NCBI GenBank assembly: GCA_002430755.1 | Contig: DJCX01000053.1 | Span: forward strand, 1-16,382 | DNA length: 16,382 nt | Origin: Flavobacteriales bacterium UBA5939 | GTDB lineage: Bacteria > Bacteroidota > Bacteroidia > Flavobacteriales > Schleiferiaceae | Direction: 5' to 3' | In this document: one piece after another, positions 1 through 8,104 of the stretch | Layout of the letters: every line of letters starts with the position of its first letter | Numbering within the stretch: position 1 is the stretch's first letter | Made by a program: the position numbers and the translations under genes | Notes under the pieces: model-generated | Database searches by the model: none | What the model saw: the letters and a program-made list of their open reading frames with translations, nothing else | Told to the model about the DNA's origin: nothing

Positions 1-2
1 GT

Positions 3-41
3 TCTGAGGTAGTGGTGGTGAACTACGTGTGGAAAACATAA
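3..41 (+). CDS. 3' end of an unidentified gene (partial)
   Basis: Only this frame is open from the left edge. It gives 12 residues ending in NYVWKT and a TAA stop at 39-41; the other two forward frames stop within 12 bases. The tail is too short to identify. In several Bacteroidota genomes dnaE (DNA polymerase III alpha) precedes trxA, so that is a possible identity, but nothing in these residues proves it. Confidence 0.4.
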   Translation, partial: SEVVVVNYVWKT

Positions 42-87
42 ATGAGCTCATAGGTGAAGCCTATCGCATCAGGCGGTAAATTGGTCT

Positions 88-95
88 TACATTTG
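88..95 (+). promoter_or_regulatory. Bacteroidota-type -7 box upstream of trxA
   Basis: TACATTTG is a perfect match to the Bacteroidota -7 consensus TAnnTTTG. A start of transcription about 7 bases downstream would leave a leader of roughly 20 bases before the ATG at 123. No clear -33 TTG is seen at the expected distance. Its position supports the shorter thioredoxin start, because the alternative ATG at 54 would lie upstream of the transcript. Confidence 0.5.
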
Positions 96-122
96 ATAGA
101 AGAAAAAGAAATACATTTTATT

Positions 123-440
123 ATGGCACTCGAAATAACGGAAGCAAACTTTGAAGAAGTAGTAATGAAGTCAGACAAGCCTGTATTGGTAGATTTCTGG
201 GCGGAATGGTGTGGACCATGTCGCATGGTTGGACCAGTAGTTGATGAATTGGCTGGCGATTACGAAGGCAAAGCAGTTGTAGGTAAACTCAACGTAGATA
301 CTGACGGTGCCGTGGCACAACAGTTCGGCGTACGTAATATCCCAACATTACTTGTATTTAAGAACGGCGAGATCGTAGATAAGCAAGTAGGTGCTACAAG
401 CAAGCAAGTTCTTGCAGCGAAGCTAGACGGCGCTATGTAA
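123..440 (+). CDS. trxA: Thioredoxin
   Basis: Cytoplasmic thiol-disulfide reductase of 105 residues, the usual length for TrxA. It keeps reductases and other targets reduced using electrons from thioredoxin reductase. The WCGPC active site is at residues 29-33, the buried aspartate is Asp24, and the cis-proline loop NIPT places Pro74 opposite the active site. The reading frame is open back to an ATG at 54, but the extra 23 residues do not resemble thioredoxin and a promoter box sits at 88-95, so the ATG at 123 is chosen. The gene appears monocistronic, with its own promoter and a strong intrinsic terminator at 465-504. The family assignment is secure from the motifs alone. Confidence 0.97.
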   Translation: MALEITEANFEEVVMKSDKPVLVDFWAEWCGPCRMVGPVVDELAGDYEGKAVVGKLNVDTDGAVAQQFGVRNIPTLLVFKNGEIVDKQVGATSKQVLAAKLDGAM

Positions 441-464
441 GAAGTAGCGAGATAAAATTCTCAC

Positions 465-504
465 AACACCCCCGCGGGCCTCGCCCGCTGGGGTGTTTTT
501 TTTT
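465..504 (+). terminator. Intrinsic terminator of trxA
   Basis: The 15-base arms at 465-479 and 483-497 pair with a single mismatch around a 3-base loop. They are GC-rich at the loop end and are followed by seven further T residues. This is a textbook rho-independent terminator 24 bases after the trxA stop, and it separates trxA from the large gene at 617. Confidence 0.93.
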
Positions 505-616
505 GTCAACGCTCCCAATGTGAATAGGATTTAGTTGTTCACATTCTTTGATTCCTAATCTGGGCAATTTCAATTTAATAGGGAAGGTATTCCACCTTAA
601 TTAAAACCCTATTGCC

Positions 617-3600
617 ATGAAGAAATTTACCCTTTTTTGGGCGCTTATCATCGCTCTAACAATTCAACTTCGCACGTTCGCCCAAATCCAAGACTCTGTT
701 CAACTGCTGTATTCAGAGCTTCCAGATACACTCTTTCCACATGGCTTTTTACACGATCAGAGTGCGTTGAGAGATTTATTCCACGGTACACAGTATGATT
801 TGCACCAACTCGACGGTTCCATTCCGGGTAAAATAACCACTAAGCGGCTGTGCGAATTGGCCTACAACGATTTGTTTCTAAGCCAGCGACTCTCCGGTGG
901 TTTACTTTTTGGTAATAAGCAGCCCCACTTGAAACCGTGGAGTTCTATTGAGCAAGAGAGCACGGTAGATTCCCAGTCAATAGACGTTCGCCTTCACCTG
1001 AATTGGTTTAAGGTTCATGAATTAGATTCCACAGCTTTCGATAAAGGCTGGCTGTTCTATGATGGCCATAGAATTACTACGGTTCCACGAAAAATGTGGC
1101 TAGATAGCGCACAGACCGTCCCTTGGAGCACGCCGGCACCTTTAGACAGTGCACTCAAAGCCGTGAATGACTTTACTGTATTTTTTGGTGGCACCAACAG
1201 TTCGGCGCATTACATAACTGGACAGCAGACTACCTTGAGCTTTTCACTAGTGGACTCTTTGGTTCAGAGCAATCAGCAACTCCCTTCAGTGTTTTATGTT
1301 GATTTAGACGATGGACAAGGTTTTAGGCAAACTACGCTTAACCAGGTGCTTCACGCAACGTACGCCACGACTTCGACCCATGCAGAATTGGTCCATAAAG
1401 ATCTCGCTATACGCATCAGGGATGCTGGAAAATGGCTCGAAACACGCTTTCAGATTCCGTTAATATTCAATGTTAGCCAACCGGATACGGTTCTGTACAC
1501 AGAAAGTATGCCTTCGCCGCCTTGCTATTCAACGTATACCCCAAAAGAGGAAGCAAGCATCACGATTAAATACGCCAATAAGGGCTTGGGACTTCAAAAA
1601 CCCATTGTAGTTGTGGAGGGCTTTGAGAGCGCTTTGAAGCCTTATGGATTGATCAGCTATGAAGGTTTGGCATCCGGCATAATCCTAAATGGAAATGATG
1701 AGCGGGTTTTTTTAGGAATGGAGAAGCTTTCTTGGATGTACGATTCCCTTCATTCCTCCGGATACGACATCGTTCATGTAGACTTTGAGGAGAGTAAACA
1801 GCGGATAGAAGACAATATGCAAAGCCTTATCAGAGTTCTGTATTGGGTAAATCAGCAGCACGCTGATTATCCGGCGATAGTAGTTGGCGCATCAATGGGG
1901 GGCTTGGTTGCTCGAGCAGCACTTTTGGAACTCGAGCGCAGTGCTTGTTTTCAAAATATAAGCGCCTATGGAACTTTCGACACTCCGCACGACGGTGCCT
2001 TTGTACCGCTAGGTATACAGATGGGGGCGAAGCGCATCGAAGAATTGACCACTGTTTTTTGGCATTGGTCGTTAGTGCAGACATGGTCAAAGGCATTGAA
2101 TTCTCCTACAGCACGACAAATACTCATTGATCATCTTGATCCGACTGCGGTGCAAGACCGAGCTCAGCTCAACGCTGTGTATAGAAACGAGCAACCTCGG
2201 ACCGTTCGAAGATTCGCGGTTTCAAACGGTTCGGACATGAATATTCCAAACCCTTTAATTGATTCTGCGGATGTTATTGCACAATGGGGTAAAGAGAAGT
2301 TTGTGACCTATAGGCACCGTGTTGATCCACATCTCGACAGTATTAAATCCAATATGGTAGGGGGGCTTAAAAAACCTTTGATTGCCTATGGAGCAAGTAT
2401 TGAAGGGATGGACAGTCCGTCAGGCTACTTGTATTTTGGTCAGAGCTATCTCAGGAACACCCTCCATTTCAAACGCCTTTGGTTTAGAAGTAAAGCAGGT
2501 GCCTATCAATCCCTGCTCGTGAAAAAATTAGGGGCACACGCAATCATTAATAATCTTCTTGCAGATAAGATCATCCGGGAGATTCAACGGAGTACTAATA
2601 CCGAACTTCACAAGATCCACAAGACGATAGAGGCAAATGCTTCAAAACTTGTGAAGCAGAGCAGCTATCATAACTACATAGAAGCCCCGGGATCTTCTAC
2701 GAATTCAGCGAAATCGTTTGAGCAGATGTTCTTTTCACAGGTACGCAGTCCAAACCATACTTTCATTCCATCTTTCAGTGCCCTGAATGTTGGTGAGGCG
2801 TTCGTGAACACACCATTTCGAGGGGATATGAAGCGTATCCCATTTCATACCTATATCAGCCCTGGTTTAACTATGGATAAGGCTGGATCGAATCAGGAAC
2901 ACATATACACCGATGAGCACATCATTAATTACGCTTTAACAACCTTTGAAGGTGTTCATCGTCGAATAGGTCACTTAGGTGTTCTCAAGACGGATTATAA
3001 TATCGCTAAGGAGTTTAATGCCTTCAGTTCCTATGATTCTCACATTGAACAGTTAGAGGTCGCCAAAGGAGTTTCTTTGTCCATAGGCAATCCTGCTGGG
3101 TTCGTGGGGCAGAGCTCCGTCCCAGCCGATAGCAGACAAGATATAGAGGTGTTTGTCGGTAACGGCAGTGATGGTAGTGAGTTACTGATTAAAGGCGCGT
3201 TAAGAATAGGTGCGTCGCAAGCAAGCCGTTCAGTGTTGAGGATTAATTCAGGGAGCCGTCTAGTTCTTTCGAAGAACAGCACGCTCTCCATAGGTAATGA
3301 GAGTCGTCTTATCATAGAGCCTGGTGCTGAGGTTATAATTCATCCTAATGTGACTATAGAATGGGACGGAGGGGTCATAGAGCTTCAAGGGATGTTAAAG
3401 CTTGTCCATGGAGCTGATTTTGCACCCTTAGGCTCAGGCACTTTAATTTCAGAAGGAACGGGTAGGATTGCTCCACAGAGTTCTGGGGATATTGCGCTTG
3501 AGAATTCTACATGGATCATAGCAAACCTTCAACATCTCACCGTTAACCTTAACTCTGTTCGTCTGAGTGACTGTGAAATTGAGTTTAGGAACAAGGGGGA

Positions 3601-4675
3601 ATTGAAGGTACGCTCTCCCTTTGAACTATTAAACTCAACCGTAACCTATAGCGGGCCAAAACAGTGGAGTGGACTGTCGGTGTCTGGAACGACAGCCCTC
3701 ATTAAAAATTCGCAATTCATTGGAGGCGCTCCTTCAGTGAGAATCGCATCTAACGCCTCATTCTCCTTGCAAAGTTGTCATTTTAGCAATGCTCAAACAG
3801 GAATTTATACGACTGCCGAACCTTACGAATTTTACGGGAATAGTTTTACCTCATGTACACTCGGTGCCTACCTATCCTGCGATACAACTCTTATTGAGAG
3901 GAATCTCTTTCACGGATGTACTACCGGGCTTGAGTTTCGCTCTTCGGTAAAGAGTACTCCACTACAAATGAAGTACAACGTTTTTTCTTCAAATACATTA
4001 GGATCAGAGGTGCATGATGCAACCTTGCGATTAGAGTGCAACGAATGGAGTTACAATACCACAGGGCACCGTCAATATGGGGGTGCGGTCCATATGGGTA
4101 ACAATGCCGGTAATACGTATCAGTCTAACAGCATTGGTATAAAATTCACACAGTTGTCCCTACTTAAGCTTCACCAAGGGCATAATCAATGGTTGGGCAG
4201 TTCATCTCTAGATATGCAAGGAACCTTTTCTAATTGGAATAATCTGTCGCATAATGGTTCGTATTACTACCTCACCGCGGACAACACCTTGTTCACGTCC
4301 AATTCATCAACAGACCTTAAATATGGCCGGGAAAAGGTATATCCTATGGTTGGGGCAAACAGTCAACCTTCGAGCTTTCTGTGTCCATCTAAAGGCCCAA
4401 GAAAGGTGGCCGCTTCATCAGTCCGAAGCAAGAGGCATACACTGGTCGTTTACCCTAATCCCACAACGTCTTCGACCGTTGTTGCGGAATTTGATGCGAT
4501 TCAACAGTGGGGCGAGATAGAGATATATACTTCTCAGGGTCTTTTAATTGATGCTGTTGAACTCGACAAAGGTCAGACAACGAAATCTCTTCAATTGCCC
4601 AATACAAGAGGCAATTATATCGTTAGGTTACTAACGCCAAATGAAACAGAGACTGCAAGAGTCGTATTACTGTAA
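617..4675 (+). CDS. Large secreted alpha/beta-hydrolase (lipase-like) with beta-helix region and T9SS C-terminal sorting domain
   Basis: A 1352-residue exported protein. Residues 1-22 form a signal peptide ending in TFA-Q. About residues 325-520 look like an alpha/beta-hydrolase: a hydrophobic strand and VEGFE turn near 329-337, the nucleophile elbow GASMGG at 424-429 (Ser426), and DTPHDG at 455-460, a pattern seen in lipase and PGAP1-like esterases. His762 in NQEHIY may be the catalytic histidine; this is inferred. About 850-1200 is rich in short Ser/Asn/Gly strands typical of a right-handed beta-helix. YPNP at 1279-1282 begins a type A T9SS sorting domain running to the C-terminus, so the protein is expected to be secreted through T9SS and anchored or released at the surface. 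Substrate unknown. It stands alone between the trxA terminator and the sugar operon. A hydrolytic role is inferred, not shown. Confidence 0.85.
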   Translation: MKKFTLFWALIIALTIQLRTFAQIQDSVQLLYSELPDTLFPHGFLHDQSALRDLFHGTQYDLHQLDGSIPGKITTKRLCELAYNDLFLSQRLSGGLLFGNKQPHLKPWSSIEQESTVDSQSIDVRLHLNWFKVHELDSTAFDKGWLFYDGHRITTVPRKMWLDSAQTVPWSTPAPLDSALKAVNDFTVFFGGTNSSAHYITGQQTTLSFSLVDSLVQSNQQLPSVFYVDLDDGQGFRQTTLNQVLHATYATTSTHAELVHKDLAIRIRDAGKWLETRFQIPLIFNVSQPDTVLYTESMPSPPCYSTYTPKEEASITIKYANKGLGLQKPIVVVEGFESALKPYGLISYEGLASGIILNGNDERVFLGMEKLSWMYDSLHSSGYDIVHVDFEESKQRIEDNMQSLIRVLYWVNQQHADYPAIVVGASMGGLVARAALLELERSACFQNISAYGTFDTPHDGAFVPLGIQMGAKRIEELTTVFWHWSLVQTWSKALNSPTARQILIDHLDPTAVQDRAQLNAVYRNEQPRTVRRFAVSNGSDMNIPNPLIDSADVIAQWGKEKFVTYRHRVDPHLDSIKSNMVGGLKKPLIAYGASIEGMDSPSGYLYFGQSYLRNTLHFKRLWFRSKAGAYQSLLVKKLGAHAIINNLLADKIIREIQRSTNTELHKIHKTIEANASKLVKQSSYHNYIEAPGSSTNSAKSFEQMFFSQVRSPNHTFIPSFSALNVGEAFVNTPFRGDMKRIPFHTYISPGLTMDKAGSNQEHIYTDEHIINYALTTFEGVHRRIGHLGVLKTDYNIAKEFNAFSSYDSHIEQLEVAKGVSLSIGNPAGFVGQSSVPADSRQDIEVFVGNGSDGSELLIKGALRIGASQASRSVLRINSGSRLVLSKNSTLSIGNESRLIIEPGAEVIIHPNVTIEWDGGVIELQGMLKLVHGADFAPLGSGTLISEGTGRIAPQSSGDIALENSTWIIANLQHLTVNLNSVRLSDCEIEFRNKGELKVRSPFELLNSTVTYSGPKQWSGLSVSGTTALIKNSQFIGGAPSVRIASNASFSLQSCHFSNAQTGIYTTAEPYEFYGNSFTSCTLGAYLSCDTTLIERNLFHGCTTGLEFRSSVKSTPLQMKYNVFSSNTLGSEVHDATLRLECNEWSYNTTGHRQYGGAVHMGNNAGNTYQSNSIGIKFTQLSLLKLHQGHNQWLGSSSLDMQGTFSNWNNLSHNGSYYYLTADNTLFTSNSSTDLKYGREKVYPMVGANSQPSSFLCPSKGPRKVAASSVRSKRHTLVVYPNPTTSSTVVAEFDAIQQWGEIEIYTSQGLLIDAVELDKGQTTKSLQLPNTRGNYIVRLLTPNETETARVVLL

Positions 4676-4727
4676 TAAAACTCCCGCCTTCCAGCCTACT
4701 TAGGAGGATTGGTTTGGCCAAAATCTG

Positions 4728-4734
4728 TACTTTG
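4728..4734 (+). promoter_or_regulatory. Possible promoter of the sugar-nucleotide operon
   Basis: TACTTTG followed by C resembles the Bacteroidota -7 box TAnnTTTG but is one base short between TA and TTTG. A TTG at 4709-4711 lies 16 bases upstream and could be the -33 element. Transcription would begin very near the ATG at 4744, leaving almost no leader. Tentative. Confidence 0.3.
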
Positions 4735-4743
4735 CGACAAGTT

Positions 4744-5871
4744 ATGAGCACACATAAGAACATTCCGATGATAGACCTTCCGAGGGTGCATAGCGCTTAT
4801 AAGGAAGAATTGGACGAGGCCATACGCACTGTGGTCAATAGTGGTTCATACATCGGCGGATCTGTTGTCGAAGAATTCCAATCCACACTTACGAATTTCA
4901 TCGGGGCACCTACTTTCGGGGTGGGCAACGGCACCGATGCCTTGCAGATTGCGCTTATGGCATTAGGTATTGGTCCAGGCGATGAGGTAATTGTACCGGC
5001 TTTCACCTATGCTTCTAGTGCTGAGGTTGTCGGCTTATTAGGTGCAACAGCTGTATGGTGTGATGTTCAGCCCGGTTCCTTTAATATCGATCCGGCAAGC
5101 GCGAAGTTGGCATTATCGGCAAAAACTAAAGCAATCATTGCGGTGCACCTCTATGGTCAACTCGCGGATCTTGAGGCTTTAGAAAAGACAACAGGAGCTC
5201 TTCCAATTGTAGAGGATACCGCACAAGCGTTCGGGGCAAAATTCACCCATGGAAAGTATAAGGGTAGGTATGCGGGTACTGTTGGTGCTTTTGGTACGCT
5301 CAGCTTTTTCCCAACAAAACCACTCGGTGCTATGGGGGATGGAGGTGCCATCATTTCTGCGAATGCTAAGTTGCACGATCGAGCATTGCGTATTGCGCGT
5401 CACGGGCAAAGCAAAAAGTATGTCCATGAAATCATTGGTGTGAATTCGAGATTAGACCCTATTCAGGCGGCAATCCTAGGCGTGAAGTTCAAGCATTTCT
5501 CAGATACTCTCGAACGGAAGGAAAGTCTTGCGGAACTCTATCGCAAAGAACTGCAAGACATGGAGCAGCTAAAACTTCCAGAACGTCAGTTACATTCCAC
5601 GCACGTGTGGCATCAGTATACCTTAAGAATAGACTCTAAGCATAGGAATTCGCTTAAGGAATATTTGACCGATCATGGCATTTCGTCCATGGTGTATTAT
5701 CCAATCGCCTTGTCGGACCAGCAAGCTTATGCAGCGATGATTGAACGGGTACCGATTACTAATTCTAGATTACTCTGTGATGAAGTACTTAGTTTGCCGA
5801 TGGATCCATCCATGGACGATACAGATGTACTGATGATTTGTAGCGCAATAAAGCAGTATTTTGCAGCATGA
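4744..5871 (+). CDS. DegT/DnrJ/EryC1/StrS-family sugar aminotransferase (WlbC/WbpE-like)
   Basis: PLP-dependent aminotransferase of 375 residues, the normal family size. It probably transfers an amino group from glutamate to C3 of a UDP-3-keto-GlcNAc uronate. Visible landmarks are GNGTDAL (61-67) for cofactor phosphate binding, HLYGQ (135-139), EDTAQAFGA (157-165) and SFFPTKPLGAMGDGG (187-201), in which Lys192 should form the Schiff base. The ATG at 4744 is chosen. An in-frame TTG at 4714, with an AGGAGG-like run at 4702-4707, could add 10 residues, but a promoter-like box lies between the two. It is first in a three-gene operon and overlaps the next gene by 4 bases (ATGA). The specific substrate is inferred from the acetyltransferase and epimerase that follow; the family alone would also fit other amino-sugar pathways. 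Confidence 0.9.
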   Translation: MSTHKNIPMIDLPRVHSAYKEELDEAIRTVVNSGSYIGGSVVEEFQSTLTNFIGAPTFGVGNGTDALQIALMALGIGPGDEVIVPAFTYASSAEVVGLLGATAVWCDVQPGSFNIDPASAKLALSAKTKAIIAVHLYGQLADLEALEKTTGALPIVEDTAQAFGAKFTHGKYKGRYAGTVGAFGTLSFFPTKPLGAMGDGGAIISANAKLHDRALRIARHGQSKKYVHEIIGVNSRLDPIQAAILGVKFKHFSDTLERKESLAELYRKELQDMEQLKLPERQLHSTHVWHQYTLRIDSKHRNSLKEYLTDHGISSMVYYPIALSDQQAYAAMIERVPITNSRLLCDEVLSLPMDPSMDDTDVLMICSAIKQYFAA

Positions 5872-6434
5872 GTTACTTCAAACATGAAACAGCAGTTGTA
5901 GACCAAGGTGCAACTATTGGTGATGAAACCAAGATTTGGCACTTTACGCACATCATGTCTTCTGCGCATCTTGGCTCTCGTTGTATTCTTGGGCAGAATG
6001 TGTTTGTTGGAGCCGATGTACACATAGGCAACGGCGTTAAAATTCAAAACAATGTCAGTGTCTACAGTGGGGTTACCGTTGAAGACGATGTGTTTTTAGG
6101 TCCTTCAGTTGTTTTTACAAATGTGAATGCACCTAGAAGTTTTATCGAACAGAAAGACTTCGCAAAAACTCGAATCGGTAAGGGAGCTGCAATAGGTGCT
6201 AATGCTACCATAGTCTGCGGCAACGATATAGGTCAATATTCATTCATTGGCGCTGGTGCAGTTGTTACAGCTGCGGTTCCGGATTATGCCAAATATTACG
6301 GGGTACCTGCCCAACATAAGGGTTGGATCAGTCGTACAGGTCAAGATTTGAATTTTGACGAAAAGGGTAAGGCTACCTGTTCTCAGACAGGTGAAGAATA
6401 CGTTTTGGAAAATGATGTTGTTCGCCCGCTATGA
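5868..6434 (+). CDS. Left-handed beta-helix N-acetyltransferase (WlbB/WbpD-like)
   Basis: A 188-residue hexapeptide-repeat acyltransferase that likely acetylates the 3-amino group of UDP-2-acetamido-3-amino-2,3-dideoxyglucuronate using acetyl-CoA. Imperfect hexapeptide repeats run from about residue 10 to 140 (for example IGDETKIW, LGQNVFVGADVHIG, IGKGAAIGANATIVCG). The motif VVFTNVNAPR at 81-90 is characteristic of the WlbB/WbpD group, where an asparagine in this loop takes part in catalysis. KYYGVPA at 142-148 closes the helix, and residues 150-188 form the short C-terminal extension common in this group. The start ATG overlaps the stop of the aminotransferase (ATGA at 5868-5871) and the stop overlaps the epimerase start (6431-6434), indicating translational coupling. 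The enzyme works as a trimer in known relatives. The pathway role is strongly suggested by its neighbours. Confidence 0.9.
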   Translation: MSYFKHETAVVDQGATIGDETKIWHFTHIMSSAHLGSRCILGQNVFVGADVHIGNGVKIQNNVSVYSGVTVEDDVFLGPSVVFTNVNAPRSFIEQKDFAKTRIGKGAAIGANATIVCGNDIGQYSFIGAGAVVTAAVPDYAKYYGVPAQHKGWISRTGQDLNFDEKGKATCSQTGEEYVLENDVVRPL

Positions 6435-7504
6435 AAGTAGTCACTATCATCGGTGCTAGGCCTCAATTCATTAAAAGTGCTCCGGTAAGTAAAGCGTTAA
6501 AGAACACTGGTATTCAAGAGATTACAATCCACACAGGACAGCACTACGATGCCAACATGAGTGCTGTGTTTTTTGATGAAATGGCATTGCCAAAACCCCT
6601 GTATCGGCTTGAATGCGGTGGTTTGGGACGACCAGAAATGTTGGCAAAGATGCAAGTAGAATTGGCTCCAATTTTCAAAAAAGAGCAACCCGATTTCGTG
6701 TTGGTATATGGCGATACTAATTCCACTTTAGCAGGTGCAAGGACCGCAAATGAGCTTAATATTCCCTTGATACATGTTGAGGCTGGCCTGCGTTCATTCA
6801 ACTTGGAGATGCCTGAGGAACACAATAGGGTTGAGACAGACCGTCGTTCTAAAATTCTTTTTACGCCTACAGAGGAGGCGGTTCAAAACCTTCATAATGA
6901 AGGGTTTCTTGATAAAGAAATTCAGATTGAAACTATTGGTGATGTGATGTACGATGCATTGCTTCAGTTCAAATCAAAAGCACATTGGGTAGAGGAAATG
7001 GGGGACCGCTCATTCTTTGAAAAAGAATTTGGATTGGTTACCGTTCATAGATTTGAGAACGTAAGTAATCGTGAGAAGTTAAGTCAATTGGTGGATGAAC
7101 TCAATGAAGTTCATGCTACTCAGCTGCCTTTATACATGCCATTACACCCATCTACTCGGAATAGATTAAAGGAGTTCGGTTTACAGCTAAATATCCATCA
7201 GTCTCCACCGGTAGGATATCTTCAGATGTTGTGGTTACTGCAGGAATGTTCGGTAGTTCTCACGGATAGTGGAGGTCTTCAAAAAGAGGCGTATTTCAGC
7301 GAAAAGCCTTGTATAACCTTACGTGAGCAAACAGAATGGGTGGAGTTAGTAACCCTTGGAGTGAATCGTCTGCATGTCATTGGAACCGATTCTTTAAAGC
7401 GTGCAATCGAAGATTTTCGATCAGCAAAACTCGATTATTCTTGGAAGGGATACGGTACTGGTAATGCTGCAGATAAGATTGCCCGTACAATCCTCACGGC
7501 CTAA
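6431..7504 (+). CDS. Non-hydrolysing UDP-sugar 2-epimerase (WlbD/WbpI- or WecB-like)
   Basis: A GT-B-fold epimerase of 357 residues that inverts C2 of a UDP-N-acetylamino sugar. GARPQFIK (8-15) and HTGQHYD (34-40) mark the N-terminal domain. The residues equivalent to the WecB catalytic set are present: Asp95 in GDTNST, Glu117 in HVEAGLR, Glu130 in MPEEHNR and His206 in TVHRFEN. TDSGGLQKEA (278-287) and REQTEWVE (298-305) mark the UDP site. The forms GLRSFN-x-x-MPEE and TEWVE recall WbpI/WlbD, which convert UDP-GlcNAc(3NAc)A to UDP-ManNAc(3NAc)A, more than WecB, and the two upstream genes agree. It is the last gene of the operon. Its stop abuts the stop of the opposite-strand hydrolase with no gap and no terminator hairpin. 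Choosing between WbpI and WecB needs a tree. Confidence 0.9.
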   Translation: MKVVTIIGARPQFIKSAPVSKALKNTGIQEITIHTGQHYDANMSAVFFDEMALPKPLYRLECGGLGRPEMLAKMQVELAPIFKKEQPDFVLVYGDTNSTLAGARTANELNIPLIHVEAGLRSFNLEMPEEHNRVETDRRSKILFTPTEEAVQNLHNEGFLDKEIQIETIGDVMYDALLQFKSKAHWVEEMGDRSFFEKEFGLVTVHRFENVSNREKLSQLVDELNEVHATQLPLYMPLHPSTRNRLKEFGLQLNIHQSPPVGYLQMLWLLQECSVVLTDSGGLQKEAYFSEKPCITLREQTEWVELVTLGVNRLHVIGTDSLKRAIEDFRSAKLDYSWKGYGTGNAADKIARTILTA

Positions 7505-8104
7505 TTAGAATTGTTGTAAGAATCGATTCACATCCTCGATGCACTCTGGATTTAGGTTGTGCGCCATGGGATAGGATTTGAATTCAAAATCCTTGTGTTC
7601 TAGAAGTTTAGCACCGCTTTCCGCCCATTCATAGGGGATAACATGATCCATCGTGCCGTGTGTTTGAAGCACCGGAGCGCTAATGTTCCAATCAGTATTC
7701 CTCCATTCTGGCAGCATGTACCCGCTCATTAAAACAAAACCCGAAGCTTCGTACTCTCCTTTAAGCATGGCCATACTTAGTATTGCGCCCTGGGAGAACC
7801 CACCGCATATAATTGCGCCATTAATGTTATGTGTTTCTTTCCAGAGTGTAATACTCTCTTCGACGCGGAGGGCTGCACTAAGAACCTCTTCAGCGTCAAT
7901 AATCTTATTGCCGTTGTCCCAATTGATATCGTACCATGCAAATCCACCCATACCAATATCTTTTGGCGCTTGTAAGCAAAGAATATTCATTGGAGGGAGG
8001 TAAGGCTTTAGACCGAAGAGGTCGTGCATATTGGATCCGTAGCCATGCAGTAGAACGAGCGTAGGGGATTGCGCGTGCTCTATGTGGTATATGTGTTCTA
8101 GCAT
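7505..8104 (-). CDS. Small alpha/beta-hydrolase (phospholipase/carboxylesterase-type serine hydrolase)
   Basis: A cytoplasmic serine hydrolase of 199 residues without a signal peptide. It has the compact layout of the phospholipase/carboxylesterase (acyl-protein thioesterase-like) family: LLHGYGSN oxyanion strand at 18-25, nucleophile elbow GGFSQG with Ser104 at 101-106, Asp153 in HGTMDHVIP, and His182 in PMAHNLNP. Members cleave short carboxylic esters or thioesters; this one's substrate is unknown. The start is the ATG at 8104-8102, which overlaps the stop of the upstream DUF2452 gene by one base (TAATG), so the two are probably translationally coupled. An in-frame extension back to 8122 lies inside that upstream gene and is not needed. 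It is the last gene of a four-gene minus-strand operon. Confidence 0.88.
   Translation of the reverse strand: MLEHIYHIEHAQSPTLVLLHGYGSNMHDLFGLKPYLPPMNILCLQAPKDIGMGGFAWYDINWDNGNKIIDAEEVLSAALRVEESITLWKETHNINGAIICGGFSQGAILSMAMLKGEYEASGFVLMSGYMLPEWRNTDWNISAPVLQTHGTMDHVIPYEWAESGAKLLEHKDFEFKSYPMAHNLNPECIEDVNRFLQQF

Noticed and set aside
54..122. N-terminal extension of thioredoxin from the ATG at 54
   Set aside because: The added residues do not look like thioredoxin, and a perfect -7 box at 88-95 would start transcription after this ATG.
535..563. TTG-N18-TAATCTGG as a promoter for the large gene at 617
   Set aside because: The -7 part matches only two of the four bases in the TTTG half; the spacing fits but the box is too weak to list.
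4691..4707. CCTACTTAGG palindrome and AGGAGG run as a terminator or as a Shine-Dalgarno for TTG 4714
   Set aside because: The palindrome has 4-base arms and no T-tract. The AGGAGG spacing would suit TTG 4714, but Shine-Dalgarno use is weak in Bacteroidota and ATG 4744 gives a family-typical start.
6544..6825. Long antisense open frame inside the epimerase gene, and similar ones within the large gene, the aminotransferase and the last gene
   Set aside because: These lie opposite strongly recognised coding regions, have no family motifs, and fit ordinary shadow frames.
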